From Fragum whitleyi (lineage: Eukaryota > Mollusca > Bivalvia > Cardiida > Cardiidae), in NCBI GenBank assembly GCA_948146395.1, contig OX411556.1, forward strand, positions 5,679,083 through 5,743,082: 64,000 bases of DNA. The letters run 5' to 3'. This document shows positions 20,943 to 32,189 of this stretch, piece after piece; position 1 is the stretch's first letter, and every line of letters begins with the position of its first letter. Position numbers and translations under genes: made by a program. Under the pieces are notes generated by a model that searched no databases, was not told where the DNA came from, and saw only the letters and a program-made list of their open reading frames with translations.

Positions 20943-21579
20943 TTATCCATTTTATGCATTTCCTTAATTAAAGTCTTTGTTATAGATGTTATAGATGCTT
21001 CTACTGTTTCTCTTCGCATTCTTTTTCATAGATTCAGAGGTCCAACATTATTGGGAGAAAATTATGCCATAACAAGAAAGAAAATTCGCAGTCCACTTTT
21101 TACTTTTTTACATTCAGTTAAGCCGTTTATATTCAACAAAATATTAAGTTCATCCCCAATGATTTCCTATTGTTTCTTGAATGAAACTGGTTTACCAACT
21201 ATATAGAGTTTACCGTTAAAAAACGGAGCTTTTCTCCCTCCTGCTTTGCCTCCATTAATAGGAGCTTCTTACAACTATTTTCGGAAACTGCTCATACATG
21301 TAAAATATCGAATCTTTTATTTCTTTCCATTGCCTGCATACAAATTCCCTATCACTGAAGAGCAAAATTCGGCCACTATATTACGGTGTCCTTTTTTCTG
21401 GCTTTGGTCCCAATCGATGGGCACGCTCGAACTGAAACTCATCAACCAGATCTTAGGCTTACTTCCGATTCGTAACCATAAAAATCGTAATTTTTCTTCT
21501 GGATCTTTGGGATTCTCATGCGGGGCCTCTTGAATATTTACAAGATTGTTTCGCATCGATTGAGATTGTAATATATTCC
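20943..21579. other. No gene supported
   Basis: Short ORFs occur on both strands (for example 21246-21533 and 21317-21556) but overlap each other and show no recognisable domain. Confidence 0.4.
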
Positions 21580-21701
21580 TTGGCTAATTTCGCCTGAGAC
21601 TCTGTTTATTTTCCGTGAGTGAAATCAGAAAATTCCGATGGTCGACGATTCCCGTTAATTTGATTTACGAATTAAGGGTTTACTTGGAGATGATAAATTT
21701 A

Positions 21702-21765
21702 CCAAACCGGTGGTGCAGAGGTTAAGATATCTGCTCCTAGTTCTAGAGACAATGAGTTCAAACCG
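21702..21765 (+). other. tRNA-like sequence (A and B box relic)
   Basis: GGTGGTGCAGAGGTTAAGA resembles a pol III A box and GAGTTCAAACC a B box, at tRNA-like spacing. A full cloverleaf is not evident. It is probably a SINE head or degraded tRNA rather than a functional tRNA gene. Confidence 0.4.
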
Positions 21766-22572
21766 AGTAGTAGACATTATAATTTTCTATCTCAAATTTT
21801 CTATTTTTTTCTGATTTACAATCACTTATGACATTTTTTTTTATCGGAAAAGGTGACGTTTTCACTTTTTCAGCCTATTTAATTAAAAAGACATTTATTC
21901 TAAAAAAAGAAACTGAAAAAGCTATCATTTTAACCTACTTAACACTTTATCAAATTCATTCGAAAAAATGAATACAATAATCATTTCCAACGTGAATGTA
22001 ACTAGTTTCAATCTTGAGCTTTTAGAAACACATACAAGCAAAAATACGACTTCTACTAATACTTCCAAAAATAATAATAATGATGATAAGAAAACAACAA
22101 CAAATGAAGCTTAACTGATCTCGAGTACCTATGTGGTAACTTTGTCCGTCGTCAGTCTTGCGTCGTCCGTCGGTCGTCGTCCGTCGTCCACAATTTCTTA
22201 AAACATCTTCTTTTATAAAACCAGAAGGCAGACAGCTTTCATATTTGGTATGTAACATCATCTAGTAGACATTGGGCTCCAACCGGGCGCAACCCTTTTT
22301 ACATAGAATCAAAGAGCGAAAATCTTTTAAAATCTTCTTCTCTGAAACCAGATAGCTGACACCTTTCATATTTGGTATGAAGCATCATCTAGTGGGCCTC
22401 TACTAAGTTTGTACATATCAAGACCCTGGGGTTAAATTTGGGCTTTGTCCGGGCGCATGCCTACTAGCTCTTTTGAGCCCGATGGGTGAAATAGGAAAAT
22501 CTTCAAAAAATATTTTACTCTAAAAACCAGAAGACAGACGGCTTTCATATCAAAGTTTGTAGCATCATCTAG

Positions 22573-22612
22573 TGTGCACGCCTTAACCGACTGAGCTATC
22601 ATTTCTTGCTCT
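22573..22612 (-). other. tRNA-like A-box half
   Basis: The minus strand reads GATAGCTCAGTCGGTTAAGG, a near-canonical D-arm/A-box. No B box follows, so this is a fragment. Confidence 0.45.
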
Positions 22613-22721
22613 CACTCACAGGTTATATTGTGTATATATCAATAAGTTACTAAGGGTTTGACAATAAGAACTCGGAAATCTTCCGAAGATATACGGAATA
22701 TGCACCGAGTCTCAGGCGAAA

Positions 22722-22958
22722 TTAGCCAAATAATACTAGGTCATTTTTAAGGTCATCATTTCTATGTTCTACTTCTATCACTCTATCATTTAATTCATGA
22801 ACTGAAAATTCATTACTGTCTCCTCTTTCTACGACCAATTGTACCCGTTCTGTCAAAGTGCCGACCTTGTCGTTTACGGATTTCCTCATGCTCAATACAA
22901 CTTTTTCATCTTTTCCATCGTACACAATGAAATTGATGCTCGTTCCGATCAAAATCAT
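22722..22958 (-). pseudogene. Possible LINE ORF1-like coiled-coil fragment
   Basis: An open frame of 78 codons has charged heptad-like spacing and ends in RNDDLKNDLVLFG, loosely resembling the coiled-coil to RRNNL..FG transition seen in many LINE ORF1 proteins. It has no clean start and overlaps repeat boundaries at both sides. I am not sure it was ever coding. Confidence 0.25.
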
Positions 22959-23345
22959 TCACTCATCGCTCCATTCATTCATTCTGAACAGTCACTCAAA
23001 TAGATAAAAAATGCTCCGAAATCACCAGAAAACGTTTCGAAATAGGACTATTATATGATTCAAATCGATCAAATTATGTTACAATTTTATTTGCTGGTGT
23101 AGTTCTAATTTAAAAGTGTCTGGTTGGTTCACGAAGACACATAAAGAGAAAAGTACGTTTATTTTATAAAAGAGAGATAATAAATACCGATAATTTTGTT
23201 TATCTTGAACAAAGTTAGCGATATCGATTACCTCCCTTTGATAAAATATGCATTCAAGTTTTATAGATGGCTTCCTATTTCATCAAGAACCTATTAGAGG
23301 CTTACAATTTGAACTAGGTCAGTGAAATCTTCTATTTGCCTTGTT
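22928..23345. mobile_element. Family A MITE, degraded copy
   Basis: It contains the CATTCACTC.TCGCTCCATTCATTCATTC arm and the GATTACCTCCCTTTGATAAA core flank, but its terminal repeats are eroded. Confidence 0.55.
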
Positions 23346-25075
23346 TTAATAGATTTTTTCCTAACAGAAATGCAAGTTTCTGAAAATACCCGTATTATGT
23401 CATTGTTTTTTCGTCTGCTCCGGCCAATTTTTAACTTATATTTTGTGAAAAAAATCGTGTATGCGGTCGTTCAATAACGACCCTCGTAGGCCAAATATAG
23501 AATACACTGTAAGACCGTTCACTAAATAATGTATGAGACACGAAAAATGATAAATGACCAATAGTAATTTACGTAATTTCGGACGGAGCACATTGAGTTC
23601 AGAGTCGTGGAAAATGTGGGTGCATGTAAAATATTCATATAACTTATTTAGCGAATTGCCTCTGCATTTACAATGATCCATCTACAATTTTCAATTTCAA
23701 GAATTGAATACTGTATAGAGATTTACGATGGAAACATAGTGACAACGCTAAAAGGAATATGATGAGTAGGCCTATTATTTTACACACAAAAAAGAATCTA
23801 GCATTTTAATTGACTGATAGCCTTACACAAAAAAGCCTAACATGTGTACGTTTTTGTGGATGCTTAAAGTAAACACTAACGTTCCCCCCTTAGGAGCCCA
23901 ATCCATATAAACATGTGCGACCACCAGACTCGGGGCCAGGCTAAAAATCAGTTGCTCATAGGTTTTCCGTTAAAGTAGAAATTCCCCAATTGGTGCAGAA
24001 CTTTTTAATCGGCCTATTTCGCCTTTCCCCGGACAACTTCATGACACTTTGGGATAACCAAATATTATATTTCGTGACGTAATCATGGCGTTTTTATTAC
24101 GTCATCTTTTTCCGCTGGTCGATTCTTATTCCGAAATTACCTGAGAAATCAGTGAATAAGACTACCACTACCTTAAATATATGCTTGAAAAGAAACTGAT
24201 TCCAGCGAACGTCGTTTTGTTTTTTATGAAAATACAAAATATGGGAAGGCGGAGTAATCATTATAGATGAGAAAATCAGACAAGGCAAACCGCGCAGTCA
24301 GACCTATATTACAAAATTATCAGATGGTCCTTTTTTGCATGACTTGTTACATTTTATTCCAAAAGACGATAATCAACACCATTACATAAAGCGAATTGCC
24401 CCTCCTTGGAAAGAAAGACCGAGAAATTGCCGAAAATATATGAGTAGTTATAAAATAAAGTTTTGCATTTTAGTTCATAACAAGAGTGAATATGTGCGAG
24501 TAATTTCAGATTAACAATCTCTGTAATGGTCAGTTAATATCACTGTGTCTGTTTGGAGTAGTACGTTTGATCACTCTATTGAATTATTCAGTAGAAGTTA
24601 AAATGATTAATGATCAGCAGTAATTTACTTTACATTGGTAAATATCTACTGTCATAAACCAAGGGAATTACACTGTCCAAGTTAAACTATTCTCATATTA
24701 TAACATATTTGCGCTATTTGCTAGTATTTTAAGATATTTCTTTAGTATATCTAATAACTAATATTCGGGTTTTTTTAATATAAATGAATAAATAAGCAAA
24801 TGAATAAATAAATGAATAAAAAAATGAAGAAATAAAACTTTTGTGGTTTTGTTACTCATATTTTGTGATAAAACCCCGAGTCATTTACAGGCCCAAGAAA
24901 ATTCAATATTTATTTATGGATAATGAATGAGTGGTCATTGAATACCGAATTTATTAAACGAGTCATCAATAAACAGTCGTGTTATATCAAAAATATTCAA
25001 CGGTGTTATTTCACCCCGGCGACGTAGATCATATAAACCATTGTATTTATGAAATTATACATGCAGTACAATTTT
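23346..25075. other. No gene supported; small repeat fragments
   Basis: A half-terminus of the 25553-type MITE (AGATGGTCCTTTTTTGCATG) lies at about 24320-24350, and an AAATGAATA-rich simple repeat lies at 24779-24833. No convincing coding region was seen. Confidence 0.4.
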
Positions 25076-25270
25076 TCCTCACCAATGGGTTGATAATCGC
25101 AGACGGTGAGACCTTGTGAGATAGCAGCTAGAGGATAGGAAAGGATGTGATGGTTGTACTGGTGGGAGAAATACCAGGAACCCATTTTTATGTGCTCCAG
25201 CCGCCACGATTTAATTGAAAAATTGTTGAAAACGGCGTTAAACCCCATTCAATCAATCGATCAATAATTA
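25076..25270 (+). mobile_element. SINE, 5'-truncated
   Basis: It shares with four other copies the body GATAGCAGCTAGAGGATAGG, ATACCAGGAA and GTGCTCCAGCCGCC, and the 3' end GGCGTTAAACCCCATTCAAT followed by a short TCAA-type tail. The tRNA-derived head is missing. Confidence 0.75.
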
Positions 25271-25552
25271 TTCCCACAAATATAACATATTTAAAAAAAA
25301 ACGAATACAGAAGAAACCAGCATTTAAAATGGCACCTGTTATGTCGTTCATTAAAATATCTGTAAAATTTTCTTGTTTTTTTTTTTTCTATTTAAACTAA
25401 ACGTACTTCGTCAATTTGAATGTTGTATATCTGAATGATGGATTTTGGTGGTCCTTTAAATGAGTAAGTTTTACTTTCAACAAAATAAGAGTAACGAACA
25501 CACAAAATTGAGAAAAAAGCAGGAATTTCATTTTAAAGTAATTACTTAAATG

Positions 25553-25811
25553 TCACCCGTCAGGCAAAAAGGGACCATTTGAGAACTCTGTAAAATGAAT
25601 ATTTGAAAAAAGAGGTTGCGTCCAGCTTAGGTCAACCAGAGGTCGCAATTCTTCAAAAATTCTTTCACATGAAGGTAGATTGACCATTCTAGATTTAGAA
25701 AATAAGGACATTGTGAAAGGTTTCGACCCTAGTCAGTCCGTGCAATCTGTCTGACTAGGGTCGACACTTTACGCCCTACTCAGATGGTCCCTTTTCGCGT
25801 GACTGGTCACA
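25553..25811. mobile_element. MITE with ~30-bp inverted ends and a 14-bp hairpin
   Basis: The left end (GTCACCCGTCAGGC then AAAAAGGGACCATTTGAG) is matched in reverse by the right end (TGGTCCCTTTTCGCGTGAC). Inside, TCGACCCTAGTCAG (25723-25736) and its exact complement (25751-25764) form a hairpin. A diverged homologue lies at 54848-55075 in the opposite orientation. Confidence 0.65.
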
Positions 25812-26816
25812 CATAATAATAACGTGTAAATTCTTCCAATGGCGCACATGTGCCCGTCTGAAAACATACCCTGTGACGGAGCTCCAGCAACTTTTACCAA
25901 CCATCATAATTTTAACCAAATGTATATTTGTTTAAGGTAGCAATGGACACATGGTGTCATTTTTTTCCGACCAATGATTTTTTTTCTTGGTCTCATATGT
26001 TGTAGATTAACATTGTGTAGTCATTATATCAGAATTAAAGGTACCTTTCCATGCTCATTTTCATGCTAGAGTTATCTTCCCTTGATTGGTATTGGCAATT
26101 TTTCAGTGAAACGTTTATATTCGTTTTTGGTCTAGTATAAAGTCAGTACAAGCTTATAGCTATACATACATTTTGATAGACCTTATACATGTTCACAAGG
26201 GATGTTGCCACGAAAATCTCTTTGATCAACTGAATTTGCATAATTTGCCTTCAAAAGTTAAAAATACACAAATTTTTGTAATTTTATGGGGTAAAAATGC
26301 CACAAAACCCTATTTTTGAATTTTTCTTATTTTCTGATATGTTTAAAACGCATTTTTTTACTTTATTTGGTAAAAAAATTCAGCATACCGTTCCATGCAA
26401 ATACGAAAGTTCTCGTTATTTTACACTGACCCCTCCTAGTTGAAAGACGGTTTTAACGCCTTTTTATTGTTAAATGTAATTATCCAGTCATTCATTTGAT
26501 ATCAAATGTTGAAAAGAAGCCAATTTATGAAATTTTACCATCATTATTCTACCTTATTTTCATAAGCAGAATCTTACGAAAACCGTTTTTTTAAAAACAA
26601 CGCGCAAAATAGCCGTAAAATAAACGAATACCCACTTCCGGTTTTCAGAGTCGGGAGGCTGCTGTCCATTGCAACCTTAAATTGGATAGACAGTTAAAAC
26701 TCTGCATTTCCGGCTGCCACAACACCATGACTAACGTTCTCACAGGTTAACCATTTATACTCCTGGATGGAAGGAAGCTACATGGAGTTAATTTTTGCCC
26801 TGAAAAACTTCTGTGA
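25812..26816. other. No feature supported
   Basis: AT-rich DNA; no gene or clear repeat recognised. Confidence 0.4.
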
Positions 26817-26819
26817 TCT

Positions 26820-26890
26820 CGTCGGATTTTGATACCGAGACCTTCCTAAATCAAGGCCCCCGTCCTAACCACTAGGCCACGGATTCCACT
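26820..26890 (-). other. tRNA-like relic
   Basis: The minus strand reads TGGCCTAGTGGTTAGGACG (A box) and, at tRNA spacing, GGTATCAAAATCC (degenerate B box). The 3' half does not form a good acceptor stem, so it is a pseudo-tRNA or SINE head. Confidence 0.45.
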
Positions 26891-28099
26891 TCAATGGTCA
26901 ACCAAGTTCTTGTGCATAAGAAATTAGATTAATGATGTTAAAAGTTTGTGTGTGGTGAGTTATTATTCCAGCATCATTCGGAACCGCGGAACTTTTGGTC
27001 ATTTTTAATTAATTCGTCTTTTGGTTTCGTTAAAATATAACTTTCTGATAAAAAGTAGTGCGTTTTTTTGACTCACTATTATATGTCCAGTTTCAATTTT
27101 TCGTTGATTTTTTTTTTTTTTTTTAGTAAATGTCACCCTTAGGAGGAACGTAGCTGTTTCTCACACCATGATACCCACTTGCATAACGACGTGCTTTCAT
27201 TACTGCGTTTGTTTTTTTTTAGTATTTTTGTCATCAAACTATACTATGTAGAAAGAGTCTTTACAGACAATTTTAAAGCATACAAGGAATTTGTTTTTCT
27301 GTAATGGTATCGACCAAAGTATCACTGGAAGTTGAACTACCGAAGGAATGACCAAAGTTTACCACAATTTCGTTCTAGGCACTTCCTAGCATACGGTAAG
27401 TCCGAGCTATCGTCGGGTATGCTTACAGTGTACCCTCTACCAATCTGCTTGGCGATCTTGAGAATCAGAGACCCTTTCTTATAGTTTTTAGCTAAAGTTA
27501 ATTTCTGGAGTCCATTAACAAACTACGTCATAGCCATGCTTCATTTGAGCCTATTCGCTCGACGCTTTTAACAATGGCGTGCCCGCACGCAATTTATAGT
27601 ACGCGTTTGATTTGTGATATCACTCCTGTGACAATTAAGGGGCGTGGATGGGTTCAGAAGAGTTCTTCAGATATTGGTCGATTAATTTCTTATCAATGTA
27701 ACACGCTATTCCAAGTGAAGAAATTCTTCATTCTCCATAAGAACCTGTCTAAAGGACCTCATTTGTTAATTTCAGATGTCAAACCCAATGACACAAAAAT
27801 GGAGACAAAAACACATTACAATAACTTTTAAACGTAAATAAAAGTATGTGCTTAAATGAAAAAGTGGCTGCAAAATGTTGTACATGTAACAAGTATTGGG
27901 AAAAGAAAAAAAAATCGCTTTGGAAGGCGAACTTCTCTTTTTTCTCAGTGTTTCCCATTATACATTTTTTACTATAAAAGTATAAAAAAAACCGGCTTGT
28001 GCGAAAACTGTTTATATTAGAGTAAATGTATAAGTCTTTTGTCAATTTTATTGTAATTTTTGCAGGTTTTCCTCGAAAACGGTTCATATAAATGCTGAT
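26891..28099. other. No gene supported
   Basis: A poly-T run lies near 27107-27124. An 85-codon ORF (27574-27831) has no recognisable domain, signal or homologous feature, and I do not call it a gene. Confidence 0.4.
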
Positions 28100-28411
28100 T
28101 AATCAAGGTGAACAAAATTGTCGATATTTATTACCTCTCTTTTATAAAACAAACGTTCTTTTCTGTTTATGTGTCTTCGAGGACCAACATGACACTTTGA
28201 AATCCACACCAGCCAATAAAATCGGTAATTTGATCGATTTGAATTAAATATTAAACCATTTGAACAATTCCGAAATGTTTTCCAATGATTTCGGAGCGTT
28301 TTTGATCGATTTGAGTGAGTGTTTGGAATGAATGAATGAATGAAGCGCTGTATGAATGGTGTAGAATTATTTGATCAGAATGAGTGTCAATTTCACGATG
28401 TTTTAACTGTT
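28100..28411. mobile_element. Family A MITE, left part missing
   Basis: It has the half core (AACAAAATTGTCGATATTTA), TTACCTCTCTTTTATAAAA, the GAATGAATGAATGAAGCGC arm and the end TCACGATGTTTTAACTG. Confidence 0.65.
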
Positions 28412-28799
28412 TGTATAACATTGGTAACTACAGCACCAGTATCACAGTATATCAAAATTTAGGTTACTTAGTGTCAAGTGTCTTAACATCAAATGTCTAA
28501 GCATCAAAGTATAGTCCGTTTGACTTCTATATGGACGTTTGAATGAAGGATTTGTTTGTGGTAAAATCTCAATTTCAGCTTAAAAGCATTCCAAAACATA
28601 TTATTTGAAAATGAAATGATTTCAAAATAATGATTTTTTTCTATCTAGTAAATGTTAATATTATCGAATTTTCCGCTCTTAAACACGAGGGGTGATAGAG
28701 GCTGTTTAGTAGTTAGGAAATATAAACAAATACATGTAGTAGAAACACGTGGTTTTATACCAAATATTTGATAGATGAAATGTCCTTTTAAATATTGTG
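28412..28799. other. No feature supported
   Basis: AT-rich; nothing recognised. Confidence 0.35.
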
Positions 28800-29108
28800 T
28801 AATGCAAATGATTCTGACCTGTTGATGTAAATATAGGCCTAACTTGATGAATATGCATGACCCGCAACATTTCAGACTCAGATCTGAATAAAGCGCATTA
28901 CCCCTACTTCGCGTGGGCGTATTTCACGTGACCAAAATCTAATTTATATATATTACAGTATATTGTAGATTATGCTTATCTATGATTTGTCGATTGATCT
29001 GTAATTTTATGTAACTTATCTTTCTTAAGACTAAATCAAGAATTATTGTTCAAAGAATGTTCACGAAATAGCGATGTTTGTACTCTATGCGCAGACGGGG
29101 GCTTTAAA
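28800..29108. mobile_element. piggyBac-like MITE, left-truncated
   Basis: It is homologous to the right part of 17906-18343 (AAATATAGGCCTAACTTGATG…) and ends CAGACGGGGGCT followed by TTAA. Confidence 0.6.
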
Positions 29109-29274
29109 GTCTTTAAAACTCACATTCGGTGACTATTCTAATTTGTGGGCCGCAATTAGAAAAATAAACCCTCTTGGTAGTACTGTAGGTAGTACGTAAG
29201 ATGTCGATCGCGGTCAGACTGCGCGCATTGAAGTAAAGTTAATTATGTACAATAATTTGGATGATTGCGGGCGT

Positions 29275-29392
29275 TTTGGAGTGATTTGAGTGAGTTTTTA
29301 TTTAAATGCATTGAACATACCACTGAGTTAGCAATTGAGAAAGCATTTGATCGAAGTGAATGTTAAATTCACGATGCTACTAACTGTACCAT
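29275..29392. mobile_element. Family A MITE remnant
   Basis: GGAGTGATTTGAGTGAGT and the terminal TTCACGATGCTACTAACTGTA remain; the rest is lost. Confidence 0.45.
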
Positions 29393-29424
29393 CGTTTTCT
29401 ATAACGCTATGTAGGAACTGTCCC

Positions 29425-30285
29425 TAACCGAAGCATAGCTTAAAATATCCGACGTGACCGGTGTCGAACCCACGCGGACAACAATATTCAAATTTTTTTT
29501 GAGTAAAAGTCTAATGCGCTAACCACCGAGCCAAAGAATGTCTTCCCTGACGCAGGTGTCAGACATCAGACAGCCATTACTCTAACCAAAGGTTCCGGTT
29601 TTGATTCCCGACGGCGGCACTCTTTCTTCCCGACTATTTGTCTTCCACTAATGGGTTAAAAATCGTAGGCCTATCTGGAATAGCAGCTGGAGGCTAGGAA
29701 AGGATTTAATGGTTGTACTGGTGTGAGAAATATCAGGAATCCATTATTAGGTGCTTCAGCCGCCTTGATATAGCTGAAAGATTGTTGAAAACGGCGTAAA
29801 ACTCTATTCAAACAAAATAAACCAATGCGCTAACCACCGAGCCAAAGAAGGTCTTCCCTGACGCGGGTGTCAGACATTGTATTTAAACCGACGAAGCTAT
29901 GCAGGACAGTTGTAGAGTGGTCTCCCATAACACATTCCCCCTTTATGAGTCATGGTATATTGATAACGAAAAGCATATCTAGGCAATTATGTGCTTTAGG
30001 AATTAACCAAGTCAGTACAATGCCGACATAAATGGCTCAATAGTCAATCCCTGACGAGCCCCCATGTTACGTACGGACTGATTTCAACCGAAGCATAGCT
30101 GAAAAATATCCGACGTGAGCCGGTGTCGAACACACGCGGACAACAATATTCAAATTTTTGGTTCACAAGGCCAATGCACTAATCATTGAGCCAAAAAAGG
30201 TCCTCCCTGACGCAGGTGTCAGACATTGTATTTAAACCAACGAACCTATGCAGGGCAATGGTGAGAGTGGTCTCCCATAACAACG
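29425..30285. repeat. Duplicated tRNA-like repeat block interrupted by a SINE
   Basis: ACCGAAGCATAGCT…TATCCGACGTGA… occurs near 29431 and 30079. The stretch GCGCTAACCACCGAGCCAAA with GTCTTCCCTGACGC occurs at about 29514-29567 and again at 29823-29878, flanking a SINE. A third, diverged version is near 30175-30225. On the minus strand the block reads as tRNA-like (TGGCTCGGTGGTTAGCGC … GGTTCGACACC). Confidence 0.6.
29571..29818 (+). mobile_element. SINE with B-box-bearing head
   Basis: The head holds GGTTTTGATTCCCG (B-box-like). The body GCAGCTGGAGGCTAGGAAAG and the 3' end GAAAACGGCGTAAAACTC match the other SINE copies. It is flanked by the ~54-bp direct repeats described for the block around it. 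Confidence 0.7.
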
Positions 30286-30461
30286 TTTCTTTCAAGATTC
30301 TAGAAAAAATGTAACTAACAAAAAGGCTACATGTACTCTACAGAATTTCAAAACATATCATTTACATAGGCTATGATAGGTTCGTTAGACGGCCAGAACT
30401 GAGAAAAGAGAAAAAGAGAAAAGCTCTTTTTTATGACTTTGATATCAATATCATTCACCAA

Positions 30462-30511
30462 TGATACCAAAATCATTCACCTTGTCAATTTCAGGGTGTT
30501 ATTAACTGTAT
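30462..30511. mobile_element. Family A MITE terminal fragment
   Basis: Only CAAAATCATTCACCTTGTCA and the adjacent end up to TTAACTGTA are present. Confidence 0.5.
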
Positions 30512-30815
30512 TTGGCATTGTATTTGAAAACTGTCTTAAACATATAATTCCCACTTCTTTTACAGAATCTGACGAAATTTCTCAATGTTCTCAAAAGCAG
30601 TTCAGGATGACAAAACTGCAAAATGTTTGCAAAATATCCCGCTATACTCGTGCACTTGCATGTAAAGCGAGGTAAAATTGGTAAAAATTGGAACCGTTTT
30701 GTCACCCTGAAAACAGGGCAGGTTTGGAACACGTATTTTCTTTGACTTAAAAATATGGGCGCAGAAAAAAGGCTTTCACAAAGCCAATATATAATGGCAT
30801 ATTAGTGACGGGGGT

Positions 30816-31228
30816 TACCGTTAACAACATCGTGAAATTGACAAGGTGAATGATTTTGGAATAAAATTGAATGAGTGTGTGGAGCGAGTTTTGAGTGAAT
30901 TTAATGGGAGGTAATCCTACATCGCAAATTTTGTTCAGGATGAACAAAATTAGCGATATTGTTTACATCATAAAAGTTCTGTAAATTACTTTCTATTTCT
31001 TAAAGAACCAATCAGACGCTTACAATTTCATTTATGTAAGTGAAATCGCGATTTTTCCCAGTTTTATCTCTTTTTTCAATATGACCGTTGATTTTATACT
31101 GTTTGGTCATTTGGAGCGTTTTTGATCGATTTGACTGAGTGTATGGAATGAGTGCATGGAGCGCTGAGTTAGTGATTTAGAATGGTTTTGATTGAGATGA
31201 ATTCAATTTTACGATGTAACTAACTGTA
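30816..31228. mobile_element. Family A MITE, complete
   Basis: TA-CCGTTAACAACATCGTGAA at the left and …CGATGTAACTAACTG-TA at the right. The core palindrome GCAAATTTTGTTCAGGATG with its complement is present, as are the GAGTGTGTGGAGCGAG and GGAGCGCTGAG arms. Confidence 0.75.
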
Positions 31229-31639
31229 CAAAAGTTTCATGGTAATTTGAAATAATATCACGATTGAATGAAATTGAAGAAAATTTTATCTCCTAAGTCA
31301 ATTTTTTTCTCAAAAGCAAAACAATGCAAATTCGAATTCTTTATTTGCTATTCAAAGCGCCCAATATGAACAGAAAATTTTACAACCAATAAACTTTAAC
31401 AAATCATCAAACAAATGAACATGTCAACGGATAACACATACAGGTATACGTTGCCATTGGTTCACAGATAGCTACACACAATGGGGCTATTTGAAAAGAG
31501 GGAAAAAATAATGAATAAAATTATTCTTAAATTGATTTCCTTTTATCAAAGAGTTTAATGAGTAAATTACTAATATTTCTTCGTATAAAACTGTCTTCTG
31601 AGCTCATTAACCAGATAAAAAGTTCATACGTATCAAAAA

Positions 31640-31936
31640 AAATAAGTGATATTTATTACCTCCCTTTAATAAATAATGCATACAAGTTTTATAAAGAGCT
31701 TCGTATTTTTTCAAGAACCAATCAAACGTTTAAATTTCAGATTTTCTCTGAAATCGCTATCTATTCTAGCTTTATGAATTTTTGAATGAAGTTGTTGAAC
31801 TCATCTTTTGAGTAATTTAGTAGCGTTTTTGAATGATTGTGTTGAGTATTTTAATTGAATGAATGGAACGCTAATTGATCGATTTACAATGGTTTTGATT
31901 AAGACGAATGTCAATTTCATGATGTAACTAACTGTA
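31640..31936. mobile_element. Family A MITE, left part missing
   Basis: It starts near the core (TTATTACCTCCCTTTAATAA), continues through the GAATGAATGGAACGCTAA arm, and ends TTCATGATGTAACTAACTG with TA. Confidence 0.65.
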
Positions 31937-32189
31937 ACGTAAAACATTTGGACACACCTTTACGCACTCAGAATCAAATACCTTAATAACCTAAATGGAA
32001 AGGTGGTCGGGTACCAGCGAAAAGGGCGATCGAATTTCCTACCATTTCCTGCCATCCTATCATGTAGAAACAAGTCGCTTTTGAATAAAAATGCTGAGGA
32101 CTGCATTTCGCTTCAATCGAAGCGAAACTTTTGATCATTTTTACGTCATATTATAGGGTTGGTCATTTTAATAATTGAATTGAGCAAGT

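Larger units (their letters stand above)
21580..22729. mobile_element. Element with perfect 23-bp terminal inverted repeats
   Basis: Bases 21580-21602 (TTGGCTAATTTCGCC…) are the exact complement of 22707-22729. Weaker similarity continues inwards. About 100-120 bp inside each end lies an inward-facing tRNA-like stretch. The interior also has GTCCGTCGTCC repeats and three CATCATCTAGT-containing units. There is no transposase ORF, so it is non-autonomous. Superfamily and target-site duplication are unclear. Confidence 0.6.

Noticed and set aside
28430..28510. AGTGTCAAGTGTCTT stretch as a fragment of the Gypsy LTR
   Set aside because: The similarity is limited to a short simple motif; flanks do not align with the LTR at 9060-9120.
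29452..29535. Functional tRNA gene on the minus strand
   Set aside because: It is tRNA-like but with imperfect stems, and it is repeated with the surrounding block; best read as a repeat-borne relic.
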